Below, in pieces: positions 13,901 to 27,939 of a DNA stretch of 64,000 nucleotides; the first letter of the stretch is position 1, and each line of letters opens with the position of its first letter. Source of the stretch: Agelaius tricolor. Its lineage: Eukaryota > Chordata > Aves > Passeriformes > Icteridae. The notes under the pieces were generated by a model. The model saw nothing but the letters and a program-made list of their open reading frames with translations, was not told the origin of the DNA and searched no databases. A program made the translations under genes and the position numbers. The DNA lies in NCBI GenBank assembly GCA_023055355.1, contig JALJCS010000001.1, positions 75,185,381-75,249,380 on the forward strand, written 5' to 3'.

Positions 13901-14720
13901 CTGACTCAGTTGTTGTCTTATATAAAAGAGAAATGCTAGAGCATTGTGAAACCTTGGAGTTATGCAAGGAGGGAGTTTAATTACTGTTATTGAATTTGTA
14001 CATTTTTTGCACTGCTAGTAGCTTTTAATTACTCATTACATTTTAAGCACTTGACAATTAGAAATAAGAACTGCAGGCAAATTTGTCCTTGATACTGCTT
14101 TTAGAGTAATGGAAAGTTAAACCTATCAGTACAGCTTATTTTATAGAGATATTTTAATTCATACATGACATAATGAAAAAGAGAAGCTAATAAAAATCTT
14201 GTTCACTCGTTTCTCTCTGAGAACTTGTCAAAGAGATTAAACATTTCTCATTAACAGTGTTTTAACTTCTATTAGAAAGGTTTTCTCACCTTGAAACACT
14301 TCAAAAGCATTTATTTATGTTACCAAAAAGCATTTCTGGAAGTTATAACACACACACACATCTATTTTCCAGCCTCCAGTTTACTGAGAATATTGACATC
14401 GTTTCTTGCAAACAAAAGGTGTAAAAAAGGTAAAAACACAGTATTTATTGCTGTAGGTATGAAAATCTAATAATAAAAACTTGACACAATTAATTGGAAG
14501 AAAAAACTATTTATTTCTCATTTAAAAATTGAAGAAGAAAAAGCAGAAACCTAAGTATGCCTCATTATTGACTAAAGTTTTTGAGTGCTAATGGAGTGAA
14601 AGACAGGATGCTTTGATTTTTTTTTTTTTCCATGGACATCTGCAGCAATTCCTATAGAAAATATCAGGAGAAAAACAAGCAAAAAATGCATTTGATAATG
14701 ATTCATATTTGCACTTGTAA
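13901..14720. other. AT-rich block, possible conserved non-coding element
   Basis: Dense homeodomain-type TTAATTA/TAATTACT cores near 13.98-14.06 kb and no ORF structure or repeat signature. The composition resembles vertebrate conserved non-coding elements. This is a guess from texture only. Confidence 0.2.
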
Positions 14721-15479
14721 ACATGGTGAAAGCACTCGACACAAGGAAATGGGCGTCAGTTCTGCAGAGTTATGGAAGAAACATAATGTACACTAGGCAA
14801 TGCTGAACGTGGTCTCCTTTGTCCCTTAACATAGTCCCCATGCCCATGGCAGTGACAGACACTGGATTTAACTGAATTCTCAGCTACATTTCTGTTGCCC
14901 CTGCTGGGTTTAATTTACTTATTTGGTTTACTAGGTAGGTAATGACTTGTGTGAATTCATGTGTCTGTGATTATCAATACCAGTATTGCTCAATACTTGA
15001 GATTGAGTCTCCATTGATTCTATTAACCAGCAAGAAGTACAGAGCCTAAATTGTGGTAATGGGGGGAAAAAAGTATCACATTGGGGGTCCTGTATTTTTA
15101 TAGTTTAGTTTTTTATTTTTTATTTTTATTTTTTAGTTTTTATAGTATAGTTTCCACTGGGTCTATGCTCTGCACATCCTCAGGGTTGCAGCAATTCATT
15201 CTGGTGTCTGATCTTAGTTTAGTAATTTAATTTTTTTGTTTCTTATGTAGCAGAGTGATGGCACATATAAACAAAGCGTGTCAATTTGGTTTGAGTGTTT
15301 TGACTTGTCCTCAGACATCTTTACAGCATAAGCACAACAATAATAAATCTCTGCCACTATTTATTTTTTTGTACCGAAAATCCCTGGCCAAGCTCAGGAG
15401 ATGAACGTAACTTATTCCTGCACAAAAGTGATGATTATATTTTTGCCCTAAAGGTTCAAGGTGGCTACAAAAATAACTG
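14721..15479. other. Intergenic, T/A low-complexity near 15.1 kb
   Basis: Contains an A/T-only-like run (about 15094-15145, TTTTTATTTTTTA type). Nothing else recognised. Confidence 0.4.
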
Positions 15480-15632
15480 AGTCACTACCATGGAGGTATT
15501 TAAAAGAAAGACATGTAGATGTGGCGCTCAGGGACATGGCTTAGTGGGTGACTTAGCAGTGCTGCTTAATGGGTGGACTCTATGATCTTAGAGGTCTTTT
15601 CCACCCTAAAGGATTCTGTGAGTCTGTGAATT
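15480..15632 (+). mobile_element. CR1 LINE 3' end
   Basis: Sense-strand CR1 tail: CATGGCTTAGTGGGTGAC, then TATGATCTTAGAGGTCTTTT and CCACCCTAAAGGATTCTGTG ending in the short terminal repeat. Severely 5'-truncated, as usual for CR1. Confidence 0.85.
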
Positions 15633-17478
15633 AGCATAATGTCAAGGTTTATTCCCACAGCCAGGTGTCCCTGGCAGCCAGAAGGAGGGGGCAGGACATG
15701 GAGAGTGTTTTGGGGCTGGATGTGCCCAAGTGCTACACAGGGCAGCTCAGTGACCCAGAACAACATCCCAACAGGTACTGGTGCCTGTGCCTGGACCTGT
15801 GCTCTGCAAGCCTGGAGCTTGCTGGTGCCAACATGCCCAACAAGCTGGTCAGACTTCCAGCTCCAGCCACCTACCTGGGGTAGTTACAAAACAAGCCCCA
15901 AATTACACAAAGCTCACTCAGTCCACCAGAAAATATTTATTTAGCCTTGCCACTCTCAGACAAAGTTTTCAACTGGGTGGTGAAGAATTTGATGCTAAAG
16001 ACTGAAGCCAAAACCCCCAAAGGCTAGAAGCAGTGAGAGGCAGCGGCGCAGAGCCGCGGATCCCGGCAGCCTGCGGTGCCCCTGGCTCGCCTGCCCCTGT
16101 TTTGGGTTACACAGTGTGGGTGACTGAGCCAGGGAGAGGGAGCCCCGGGAGGGGGAAATAAATGTGTTTGGAGGAGGAAATTGAAGGAAGAAGAGTATTT
16201 TCTGTAGGGGAGTAGAGTGGTATGTAGGACTGCTTGGTGGAAATCCAACATAAACCTTGCACAAGCCTGACTGCTATGATCCCCACGACTGTCTTCTCAT
16301 TCCTTCAGTAACTGAGGCTTCAGCTCAGCAAAGCATTAAAGCTCAGGCTTCATTTTATGCTGTCAGTAAGTGCTTTGCTGAACAGGGGCTTAAAGTATCA
16401 AGCTCCTTGCATGAGATTTATCCCACCTAATTTTAGACATTTGCAGTGCAGATATTTACGCCAGAGCTAGTGACCCCAGGCTCTCCCCACTGTGAATGAG
16501 GACAAATAAGCATCTCTGGGGGGCTGTTCATTAGGCCTACTCTACCCTAGAATGACAAATAGCACTCACAGAAGTATTTGCAATCAGAGCCCAAAATAGC
16601 TAAATCAGATGTAAACATCTACCATCCGTGTACCTACACGCACGCACCTGAACCACAACAGCCTCTGACAACAGATGAGTAGGAAAAAAACATACCAGTT
16701 GGGAGAAATCAGGAAAATGCAAACTGAATTCTAACAGAGAACGGAAACTGAAAATTATTTTCTCCCTGAGAAAGTTACAGTTGGAATTGTTTTTAAGACA
16801 AACAGAGGAAGAACAGAATAGGCCATTGTTATTCCCTTGTTTAAGGCATTATTTCTCTCATACTTGCATTGTTTGAGATTGCTTCCCTGCCTCCATTGGT
16901 TACTGGGGATTCCTGCTCATCCACCTAACTTTTAGAAAGCTGTAGTTAGGTGAAGTTAATCTCCTCTTGTGTCAGACAGATGTTTTTGAAGGAGTAATTT
17001 CAAATATTTGAGATATTTCTGCAAAGTTATTTGATTTGAAGCTCATGTTTCTCTGAATATTGAAAGTCCCTGCTTTCCCTGCGTAGGCAACCGCGATGTA
17101 AACTTCTGGGAATCACTGCAAACATGGGAATGCCTGGAATCCCTCTGGGAAATAACTGCAAAACCTTTAAGCCCTGTTATCTCTGAGAGCACATATTTTT
17201 GTTTGCTTGATTAGCAGTGGGAGGGGATGAGTGATTGGTGTGTTGGGCAGTAAAGCTTTGTGCTGTTTTTCTGCTGCTGCCTCAGGCTGCCTTGGGGAAG
17301 GTGCTGGTTCCTGGGCAAACACCCCTGAGCAGAAGAGCCACAGCAGTGCTTGGTGTGCTTGGTGTGAATTGGTGGGAGGCTGGGAATGTGTGGCAAATAC
17401 AAAATCAGCAGCAGCAACTGCAGCTGTTGAAAGTACAACACAGTGACCAGTACTGTTAGACTTAGCTGGTGCTCAGTC
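15633..17478. other. Intergenic, no gene seen
   Basis: A small GC-richer patch at 16.03-16.15 kb (CAGCGGCGCAGAGCCGCGG) is present. No coding or repeat assignment. Confidence 0.4.
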
Positions 17479-17705
17479 ACAGAATTACAGAGTCACAGAA
17501 TCCCAGAATGGCTTGAGTTGGAGTTCCAACCCTCTGCCATGGTCAGGGCCACCTTCCACTAGAGCAGGTTGTCCAACACCCCATCCAACCTGGCCTTGAA
17601 CACTTCCAGGGATGGGGCACCCACAGCTTCTCTGGGCAACCTGTTCCACTGTTTCATCATCCCCACAGTAAATAATTTCTTCCTAATATCTAATTAGGAA
17701 GAATA
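17479..17705 (-). mobile_element. CR1 LINE 3' end, antisense
   Basis: Begins with CACAGAATTACAGAGTCACA and CAGAATGGCTTGAGTTGGAG. It continues through CCACCTTCCACTAGAGCAGG and GGGATGGGGCACCCACAGCT to TTTCTTCCTAATATCTAA. This is the reverse complement of the CR1 3' region encoding the ORF2 C-terminus. It ends in a small inverted repeat, CTTCCTAAT/ATTAGGAAG. Confidence 0.92.
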
Positions 17706-20700
17706 TCTAATTCATGTGGTCTGACTCCTATGGCAGGAGTTTGGGATGCCCATTTAAGCACTGAGTTGAGGCAGTAAGTTAGGAGTAAAATTGCTCTACA
17801 TTTCGTTCTGCAAACAGTGGAGACAGGCAGCTCCAGAAAATAATTCATGCTATCCCAAGGAAAAAAAATTAAAATTTGTAGATTGAATCTCTCTCTGAAG
17901 ACAACAGTCTCTCTAACTGCAAGAAAGTCATGGGATACTTAACAGTGGTGGATAGTTCACTCCTTAAACATTGCTAATACAAACACTGCTAATGCAGAAT
18001 CTTACCACTGGAAAATTCTTTTTTTCTGCACTTTGACATCTGCTAAAACGAGGACTGTGCTAAGATTGCTGCTTCCATGTGCTCTCACAGGGCTGCTGAT
18101 AACAGAGCTCTGGGCTCTCTGAAGCCTGCAGAGGGAAAATTCATGTACTGGACTACAAGACATCTCTCTATTTTGACATCTTTCTGGCTCTAAGGTGAAA
18201 GCTTCTACCACAAGCCTGGGAGCTATATGGGGACCAGATCTAGTAAAGGGTGTATTTTACTTGGGGACAGATTCTGTCTGGGTGTTTTCTGGGGCCAAAG
18301 AAGAGGAAATGATTCACTGACAAAGGGGGGAACAGATGCCTTGACTCACAGTTTCCTGCTACAACCACTAGACAATTCCTCTAGCAATTCCTTAGTGCAT
18401 CAAAAGGATGGATTAGTTTCTTAATTCCTTCAACATCATGAAATGGTTTTCCAGTATTATACATCCAGGCTTACCATGTTGCCTACTGGAGGAAGATCTC
18501 TAAGTTTTATTCTGTAAGTCTGTAGAAAAAGTGCCAAGCTAAGTGCATTTGCCTGCCCAAATGCTAATTGCTGATGGAACCAAAGTGCCAGGTCTGCTGC
18601 ACTGCTTTCCTCACATGTGGAGGGCTGGGAATATGGAGTTGATTTACCCATATCTCACTTAGTTCATGAAATTCCAAAGATAACAGAAGATTTTTTTTAT
18701 GCCTAATTTGGTACATTTCTGGATGATGGTTAAGAATCCCAAAAGGATTATGTCCACATAAAAGCAAATTTCAGACATTACTGTTCAATTAAATAATTCT
18801 GGGGTTTCACTTTCTTTCCAGTAAACAGGATTTCTTTGTATCCATGACCACTGTAAATGGTTTCTAGATCATACAAGGATGATCAAAAGAGTGATTTATC
18901 AGGCATGGATGCAAAAAGCTTATACTTACACTTAAGCTGTCAGCTGTACTTGAGAATCTTAAATGAAACTCCACTGCTATCAGATTGTCTCATATATGCA
19001 GTTTCTTTTATGATTATTTCTCCTAAAGAGAAAACACGCTGTTTTCAAAACCAGTATGCTTAGGCTGACAAATCCACAGGATCCCCTTGAAGGAACGCTC
19101 AGATTCACAGCCCAGGCAGCATTTCCTCTTGCAGGCTGGTTTTAGTTTTAAGACTGTGCCATCTGCTGTTGGAACTGCAGATTTCCCTGAGTCCGCAGAG
19201 TCTGCAGTAGTCAGCTCCGACGGCCTGGCCACACACGTCTGTGATTTGCCCCAGGTGGGGGACACGTTGTAGAGTGGCTGCCACCCCTGTCAGAGGCTTC
19301 AACCATCCCAGGATCATTTATTTCACTGCTTTGAAGGGCTCTGCTTTGGCACGGACATGTAAGGGCTTCCATTTTTCCTTCCTGCTCAGAAGTATCAAAG
19401 GTGGTATGACACACGTGGGATGTATAGTCCTATTCTACAATATTAAATTTTAGCAAAAAAATAGAACCTCCTTCTGCTCTTCAGTTCCATGAACAGAGAA
19501 GGTGCACAAGCAACTAAGGAATGGGCAATTTCACCTTCCCAATCTTATACTTTAGTTCCCATTGTTTATATGCTTGTGGGATCACAGAGCTATTAAAAAC
19601 TAGATTGAACAATAGAGATATTATTCTGCTACTGAAACTGGATTACACTCCTAACCACAAGCTTCTCCTATCTGCCAACATGAAAGTGATACCGCTTTGG
19701 GAAAACTGAAAATGACTGTGCACTGGGTATTCAGATTCCTCACAAGGGTAACCCACATCCTCTGCAGAAGCATTTCTGAGCTTAAAGGTCTACCAGGAAA
19801 GACTGGCGGGGAAATATTCCCAAATGCATTTTGAAGTGTAACATTTCAACACAGGGCATTTTCCTGGCAGTCGCTGCAGAAGAGGCATGCTGTGCTCCAA
19901 AAATGAGGCAGTTGGTATAGGGATGAGCTCTCCAAGAGAACAATACCACATTTTGAGAGACACGACTGACCTGGAATGTCTTAATCCCACTCCTGCTTCC
20001 TGTTATAACTATATCTGACTGCCTAACATCACCAACATGCCTATCTACTGACACATTAGAAAAGGAAATGCTTACATTTTACACACAGAATTATGTGGGC
20101 AGTTAGGTAATAGGATTCTGTTGCTGGGAGCTGTAGGACCTGGCACCTTTGGCATCTGTCTAATGAGGGGGATGTATATGCCTAGGGATCAAAGTGAGAA
20201 TGGCCAGCACACCACACAATAAGCTTGTTAGAAATCCTGAGGCATACACCTTAAACCCTGTTCTGCTGCAGGATTTCGGCAGTTTTTAAGGCTTGTTTTT
20301 CTCTCAGCAGCATGAAGAACTCCCAGATCAACAAGCATCATTAATACTCGCAGCTGGCACGACACCAGTGCTCCTCCAAGTACTTGTCCCCAAGGCTTTA
20401 GGTGTCCATCCTACCATCAACATTTCCTGCACCAAAATGTCACCCCCTGGCCATGCCAGCCCATGCCCCTGGCCACGCCAGCTGACCCTGCTGGCCACAG
20501 CAGTCCATGGCTTGTGGAACCTGCCCCCGTGCTACTCACAGGCACAGCACATTCCAAAGTTAAAACTGAGGGTGACAGGGAGAGCAAGGGGTGGTGTTGC
20601 CTTGTGTAGACCATGGGCTGGTGGAGTTTGGGGAATGCTTATCTGAGAAGACAAGCAAATAAAGGATGTGAAAGCAAAGCCATTAGCTCCTGAGCTGAAA

Positions 20701-23700
20701 TGACTTCACCAGTGTTACCCAGCAGAGCTGGGAAGTGAACATGGCCCCCAAAGGTCATGTAAACCATGGTTTGTTTTCTAGTTGAGAAATAAAATGGAAA
20801 ATACCAGGAACAGAAGTAGAAAATCCCTTTTGCAGGCTGAGAATGTGGCTAATATTGGTGTTCCTCCTCTGCTTCATTTACTTATCTTACAATTTGTTTA
20901 TAACAGCAAATGATTCAATTTCAAATAGAAACAGGATGAAGTGTCAGCAGAGACCCTTGACATAATCATGGCCAGCATTTCCTTCCAGGATCTGAGTTTC
21001 TCCCACAGGGCCTACCATCCACACCAAGCCCTTTTTCAATGGGAGCTGCCTTCTCCCAATCTGCCTGCAGCCTGAGGCTAACTAGAGGAGAGCTGTACAG
21101 AGGTCAAGATGCTGAAGACCTTTCCCAGTTTTCCTGGCTTCAGGAGGTTTCAGAGCAAGCCTTGGGCCAGAAACAGGGGGCAAATGAAAACAGGAGGGCT
21201 GAAAGCAGGAGGCAAAAGTAGCTGTGAGTTTTTCACCAAGGGGGCTTGGGTGAGAGCAAGACATGAAGGGAAGTGAGCTCCTCCTGGAGGGAGGCCTTGG
21301 GATCCAGCCATCGCTGGACAGACCTGGCAGCTGGAGCTGGGCATGGAGCCACCTGCTCCTGCCTCAGCTGCCCTCTCCTGCCTGTCCCGAGGCCAGCACA
21401 GCTCTGCCCAGCAGCAGCACCACTCAGACAAAGAAACTGAGCCTTGGCATGACTGCCTACATTTTCCAGCCTGGATTGCCTCCTGAGACACTTTGCTTGC
21501 CACATTCCCAAGGTGGATTTAAAAATAGGACTGCCTCTGATCCATGCCAGGTAAACAGATCTTATTTTCCTGGTTTGCATGTTTGAATAGCATGTGTTGC
21601 ATGGTATCTAATGACCACGGTAAGCTGCAGGCAGCACAGTTTTTGGAGGCTGAGAAAAGACACATCTCATCTCTGGAGATGTCTCATACAGTGAATTTAA
21701 GCTCAATACCCTAAATTTAGAACAACATTACATGAAAGGAACATGAAGTGTAAGGAACTGCTAAAGGACTTGAACTCAGCTTAAGCACACACTCCTGCAA
21801 CCACTCAGAAAATTGCAAGGTGCTCCCTTCTGAAAAACAGCTACCACATATGCAGACTTCCTTTCTAAAATGCTGCATTATCTGGGAAGAAATCTGGAAG
21901 AACAAGTAACCATGTGCATGGGAGTCTCCAGTAGCACTGCTGCAACTACATGTTGCTGTGTGGTGTGGCTGGCAGGCTGGTGGGATGGCACTGAGTGCTA
22001 AATTATGCCATGTTGAGAGAGATACAGCCCCAGGAATGAAATGTTATCAGAAAAGTTACAATATAGTTGCCATGGCAATTATAAAAAGGGAAACCATCGA
22101 TGCCATTTATTTCATTGTCACATGCCTTACGGTGAAATCTTGGCACCCTGGGTTGTGGAGATAAATGTGGGGCTTATCCCAAGTGGCTGAGGGGTTTTTG
22201 TGTAGGCTGAGCTGAAGAGCAACAAACCCAACAAATCCTGATTGTCTGGATCCTTGGGGCACAACTCAGAGACACAGTCTTGGGATCCAGACAAAATGGT
22301 AGCTTGAAAAACCTTAGGACTTTGTTGCTAATAGAGATTTCTACTAAAAACCCAGATCCAGAATTTTCTTTGTGCTTACTGTAGCCCTGTGGGCCTGGCT
22401 GCTCACAGGACAGAGCCCTTGTTAGAGCAAACCTATGTGCACTGGAACCACAGGCAACTGCCAGCCATGGAGGAGAGTCAGCCCTTCACTGTGACTCCCC
22501 CTTTGAAGGATCTGGGGTCACATTTTATTTAATGGAAATTAGTAAACTGGCTAGGAAGCAGAAAAAACATGAGCAGCCAGCTCCACTGGTGCCCCTCATA
22601 TGTTTATGAGGAAAAGAGAGCTAAAATGGTCCCACACCATGTGTCTAGGATCAAGTTAATAGGTTACAAAGGCTGAATGTTACCTCTCCATAAGAAAATG
22701 CAGAAAAAGGATGTCAAGGGAATGTGCAAAATAAGAGACTCCAAAACCAACATGAGACCTGTTGGAAATGCCTTTTGGTGAGAAATACAGTTTTAATATT
22801 TTTTGTTTAAGAAGTGAGTCTAAGAGGTAACATATATGTGACACTGAAGCACTTTCTCAGGAGGAATAAGAGAATGATATCGCTGTCAGAGCAAGTCACA
22901 GAAATCAGTGGTGGGAAACCAGAGCTCGATAACATTAAATTAGCAACAAGATGTAGGTTTTTTTTTCACGTGGCAGATGACTAAACATGAGAAGAAACCA
23001 TGGAGGATGTGGTGGATGTGATACATTTTTCAGACCTCCACATCTCCAGATCAAAGTGGAAGATCCTCTTCAGATGCGAAGTTTATCTGAGCACATCCAG
23101 GGACAGCCATGCCTTTGATACCCTGATCTCATGAGAATGGGAAACTGCCTCAACACTGCAGGGTAGTCACACTTTTACCAGTGGATGTGTATTCAGACAC
23201 TTTTGACTCTAAAATCTCCCTGAGGGAAGTGATGCCCTCCCTCCAGTGTGTCAGCTGCATCTCTCAGAATGCTGGTTTTGATAGCAATAAACTGTGTGTC
23301 ATCACTCATTTACTGCATGCTCACTGTGTCGTTTGCCAGTTTGGATTAAAGCAAGGAGAGACATCTTAATTTGGAGACTTCTCTGTAGACATCATGTTCC
23401 TGCAAAATTGCACACGTGCTGCTGGTTGCTGATGAAGAGACCTAGGAAGTCTTTAAAGCATGAGCTTGAAGTGTTTGTCAAAAGAAACAGCAAATTACCA
23501 GCTGGTTTCCCAGACAGCTGGATGTGGGACACAGGCTGAAAAGCACAGAGAATAAATATGCATGGAAAGAACATAATAAAGCCCCGCCTTTTGCTGCTAA
23601 ACAAATACATTTATTACTTGTATAAAATATTTATAATAGTATGCTGTAAGTTGCATTCAGCTTTTTTTTTTCCCTGCCAGACTCCCAGATCACCACTGAG

Positions 23701-26299
23701 ATGTGCAAAAAACCTACCAATCCTGCTGTATATTCAGGCAGCTCTGCACAGGCTTCCACCCAGGGGAAGAATGGGTGCTCAGGGTGCGAGTGACCTGGGG
23801 CACTTAACAGCTCCTTTCTGAATTGTTTGACAGGGATGCAAACCTCTTCACCTCCAGGAAAGCCAGTTATGCATACTTTTATGTCTACTTCTGCTTTGCT
23901 CTCAAGGCCTTTGATTTTATCTTTAAACCAGCAGTGTTTACGGTTCTCAAGATGATGTGTTCTGTTAAACAAGTTCCTTTGTCCCACAGTGTGGCTGACA
24001 AATCTGCTAGTGAAACAATTTTACTATTCAGCAACTTCAGTTCGGCCTCCAACATTTTCTCTGTCGCCTTTGAACTGCCACTGCAGCATTGATGCCTGCT
24101 CTGGCTCTGCCTGCCATGCATGTCATTGCTATAGCCCATTAAAGCAGTTGCAGCCGTGCTTACCACTGGCTTCCTCCTTCCTTTGAAGCCGTTTTCTTTG
24201 ACTGGTCTTAATTAATGCATAAGCTGGGAAAGTGCCTTCTTTCCTCCTTTCAAGATGTTTTTTGTTTCTTTGTTTTAGTTTCATGTCTTTGGCTGAATAG
24301 ATGTTTCCAGTATGTTCTTTATGAAAATGAAAGGGAAATTGAAGCTTACACAACTTTTTTATTGGTGAAAGAAACCCAGGCCATGGTCTTTCTTTGACTG
24401 CATTACCATTGCGTGCTTTTTTGACTCCGTTGCTTCTCTCTATTCAGGAAAGCCAAGTAACATGATTAAAGTCTTCCAACTCAAAGACTTTGACAGCAAA
24501 CAAAGATGGATCACTTACCAACTGAATGAATCATGTACAGGAAACCGAGGCAAGTGTTAAACATATTTACTAGGGGAATCAGTTAGGAATGGTATGCTGA
24601 AGATCTGCAATTAATTAACAGCAGTTCCCTGTACTGAAACAAGAGATTGAAAAGCTATTAGATAATTAGTAAAATTCTATAAAGCTGCATTCCTCAAAGC
24701 AGCCACAGATGCCAAAAGGAAATGCTGGACTGCTAGGCCAGATACCAACTTGTCAAGGAATTAATCATCTTATTTAATGGCTAATACCTGGCCACGTGGG
24801 CAGCTGTGCAAAAGAGCTGAATAGTCTGAGCAGATGGAGCACTCCTCTCTCATTACTGGTCATTGTCACGCTGCTGCCAGGCGTGCAGCCACCACCTTCC
24901 TCAGTTTCCTCATCCACAGGCTAAGCAAGCTCAGTGCTTCATCAGCTTTAGGCATGTCCAGGGAAAGTCACTGCTGCACCAGGGCTTCAGACAGGAGGAA
25001 AAATGGGAGAAGTTTGCAAATTACACAAATATGTGACAAATACATGTCCTGCACATCAGCAGATGAGCCTCAGGACTTGGTGCAAATGTCCCTTCAAGCC
25101 TGTAAACAAGCAGGGTGTGAGACCATCTCAGCCTGTAAATATCTTCATTACAGGAGAGTCCAAGCCCACAGCAGGGCCTGCAGCAGGAGCTTGCTGGGGA
25201 ACGCATCCTCACTCAGCATCTCATTGCCCCCAAATGCCTGAAACAGAGACCTGTGCTTTGATCTCAGCCATGTCCAAACATCCTCCTGCACATGTTTGCA
25301 CAGTGCTCCCCGAAACCTCTCCCAGCTGTGGGCTCAGAAACACAGGGACTGCTCCATGGCACTCAAACGGGTGCAAACCCCCACTGGTTTCCACCCAGTT
25401 ACCCCAAATCCCTGAAGCTCAGAGAGGGGAAGGGTCTGTTCTGAACAGCCTGGTCAGCACCAAGGGCTCCTCCAAGGGCAGGCACAGCTCCTGCTCTGCT
25501 CTGCCCTGACCTCGGGATTTCTGAGCAGCTGCTTGGAAACAGAACTCCCTGCCTTCTTCCAGATGCAGCTTGCTGAACTCCTCAGGGTTAGGGAGTCTGA
25601 TTAAACAGGTCTCCTCACTGCCCCTCAAAAGGTGGTTTTAATGGGACCTCAAAAGATGGTTTTGCTGGGGCAATTTAAAAGTGTCCCCTCGATATCTCTG
25701 ACTTCTTTGAAATCCCTAATTTTTCTATCATGTCTGTTGCTGTTGATTAAGCATGAGCAGTGTCAGGGTAGGGCATTTCTCTTAGCTTTTGTAGGAGAAT
25801 CCTTAAGTCTACTGTTAATACATCAGGTCAGAACCTTATAATTTCTGTGAAATGCTATTAAAAATAATGTAATTCCTTCCTTTTTTTAGTAAATTTCATT
25901 TTTAAATGTTTCAATAGAAAATCGAAATAAAAATAATGCTTTAATTTCAGCTAGAAAACTCTGCTTTGCCTTTACCATGAAAACTGCCCAAACCAAGATT
26001 TTTGCCTTTTTTTTCAGTTACCGTATGATTTTGTCAAAATCAAACAGCTTTCATGAAATATTTAAATATTAATAAGACTGGATTTTTCTCTAGAAAACTT
26101 CCCAAAACCTATCTTCATAATTTCAGCACCCTGAATGACAAACTCAGCACAGAAGCAGACAGGTTTGACCAGGACCCATCAGGCATTAGTGTCTGCACTA
26201 TTTTGTCAGTGGAAATCCACCACATTTTGATCTACAACAGATAGGTTGTTCCAGCTCCTAATTATTGGACTTTCTGTCCAGGTATGAAGGGAGAACAAT
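17706..26299. other. Intergenic, no gene seen
   Basis: I found no coding exon or recognisable repeat in this 8.6-kb stretch. A degenerate 24-bp tandem doublet (CCTCAAAAGGTGGTTTTAATG type) lies at about 25623-25668. The longest frame (168 codons near 25.0 kb) overlaps other frames and matches nothing. Confidence 0.4.
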
Positions 26300-27604
26300 T
26301 CCCTATCTGGAATTTGCAATTAGCTCATGTCACACATAAATGGAAAAATATCTGCTCATGTTTGCAATAAAATTTCAGTCTTTCCATATAACATGACATG
26401 ATAATAATTTGTGCTATTTTCATAGAGCAATAATGTAGGAGATATGCTGCCAAATGAGCCTGTAGTAATACTAGAAAAAAAAGGTCTAATATGATGATGT
26501 TTATCTTTTTAAATAAATGCCATTAGAGGCCAGCCACAGTAATTGCCTCTATTGAAAAAAAAAAAGAAATAGAAAGGAATGTTGCAAAGCAGTAATCTCA
26601 TACTCAATTAAGCAATGCTGACTCCTGAAATGTCTTTCAGCTTATGTTTCCCAGGAAAAGAAAAACAAACTAATTTAGATGAGCTGAAAGTAGTGAATTT
26701 ATGTATGAGCTGAGATATAGATTGTATGCATTTTAACAGCTCAGACCTGAAGAGATGTATCTTCATTTTAGAGAAATAAAGAAGGGCAAAAAATAAAAAT
26801 CAAGATAAGGAAAAAAAAAAACAAAACACAAGTATCTATACTAACCACCTAACTGCGATTTTTAACTATGGAGGAAGTCCCCCTCTCTGACATTAGCACA
26901 TGATTACTCAGTTATCAGCTCAGGGCTCCAGATGGGTGCAAGATAGACATATTCTCACAAAACATCAGTATCAGGCCTAGCAACAGAAACACTCACATTC
27001 CTGAGGTTTTGAACCACAAGATTATTCAGTGCTGAATTTTAGAAGATAGGCAGTGTGAGATACAGACAGCAAATGATAACTTATGTGATCTGTGTTTAAG
27101 CAGAAGCTTCCTATCCCAACAACAGTATTTGAAGCACCACCATACCCCCACAGCTCCCTCCTGTATATTAAGCATTTCTCCCTCCCTCCCAAAACCTTCT
27201 TCTCCCCATAAGGCCATTCAACATATCATTTTATTCACAATTCTCCTGTATTTCATCTGGAAATTTCTAGAGTGCTATAAACACCTTATTTTGCTTTCAA
27301 AACCTAGACTTCTTTAGGATTAATTGTAATTCAGCCCGGGATGTGGGAATAATAAATCTTTAATCCCTGAAGAGTTGGTGATCCAATGGAAGGATGGATA
27401 ATGAGCCTTCCCCATTGCTATCTTTTCAGTGGGTTTCAGTTTGAGCTCCAGCACTTGGATCCACACTCAAGAGAGAGCAGTCCCTGCTGGGTGTGAAATA
27501 AACAATGACAGATAAAAGCCATTCTCTTACCAGCCTTTTCTCTGTGCTGGGTTTACTACAAACATGACTTTTTATGCTGTTTTAGTTAAATAAGTTTGTG
27601 GGGA

Positions 27605-27636
<32 letters not shown>

Positions 27637-27939
27637 GGGAGGGGGAGGATTTGGGTAGGGTTTTTTTTTTGGTAGTTATGGCCCCTGGTAAACCCCCCCG
27701 GGTTTGTGCCAGGTGCAAGACACAACCATGCTGAGAGAACGAGGAGCTCGCTCCTTCCCTTCACTGCTATTAAACGTTTATTAACTGCTCAGAGGTTGTC
27801 CCCCTAGACTGACCACGGCAAAATTCAGCTTTCCACTTCAAAAGAAACTCGGTGACTTTGAAAAAAAAGACTTTCTGAGAGCATCATCTGCACTTATTCA
27901 TCAGGTGGCTGTAGAAATTTTCCATCCAGCGCGGTAGAG
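26300..27939. other. AT-rich intergenic stretch upstream of the CpG island
   Basis: AT-rich with several A-runs (26.55, 26.81 kb) and a TG/T/G-rich low-complexity run at 27.61-27.68 kb. Parts of 26.3-26.7 kb look like unique regulatory DNA, but nothing can be assigned. Confidence 0.35.

Noticed and set aside
17683..17705. Inverted repeat CTTCCTAAT/ATTAGGAAG
   Set aside because: It is a micro-inversion or duplication at the broken edge of a CR1 fragment, not a functional hairpin.
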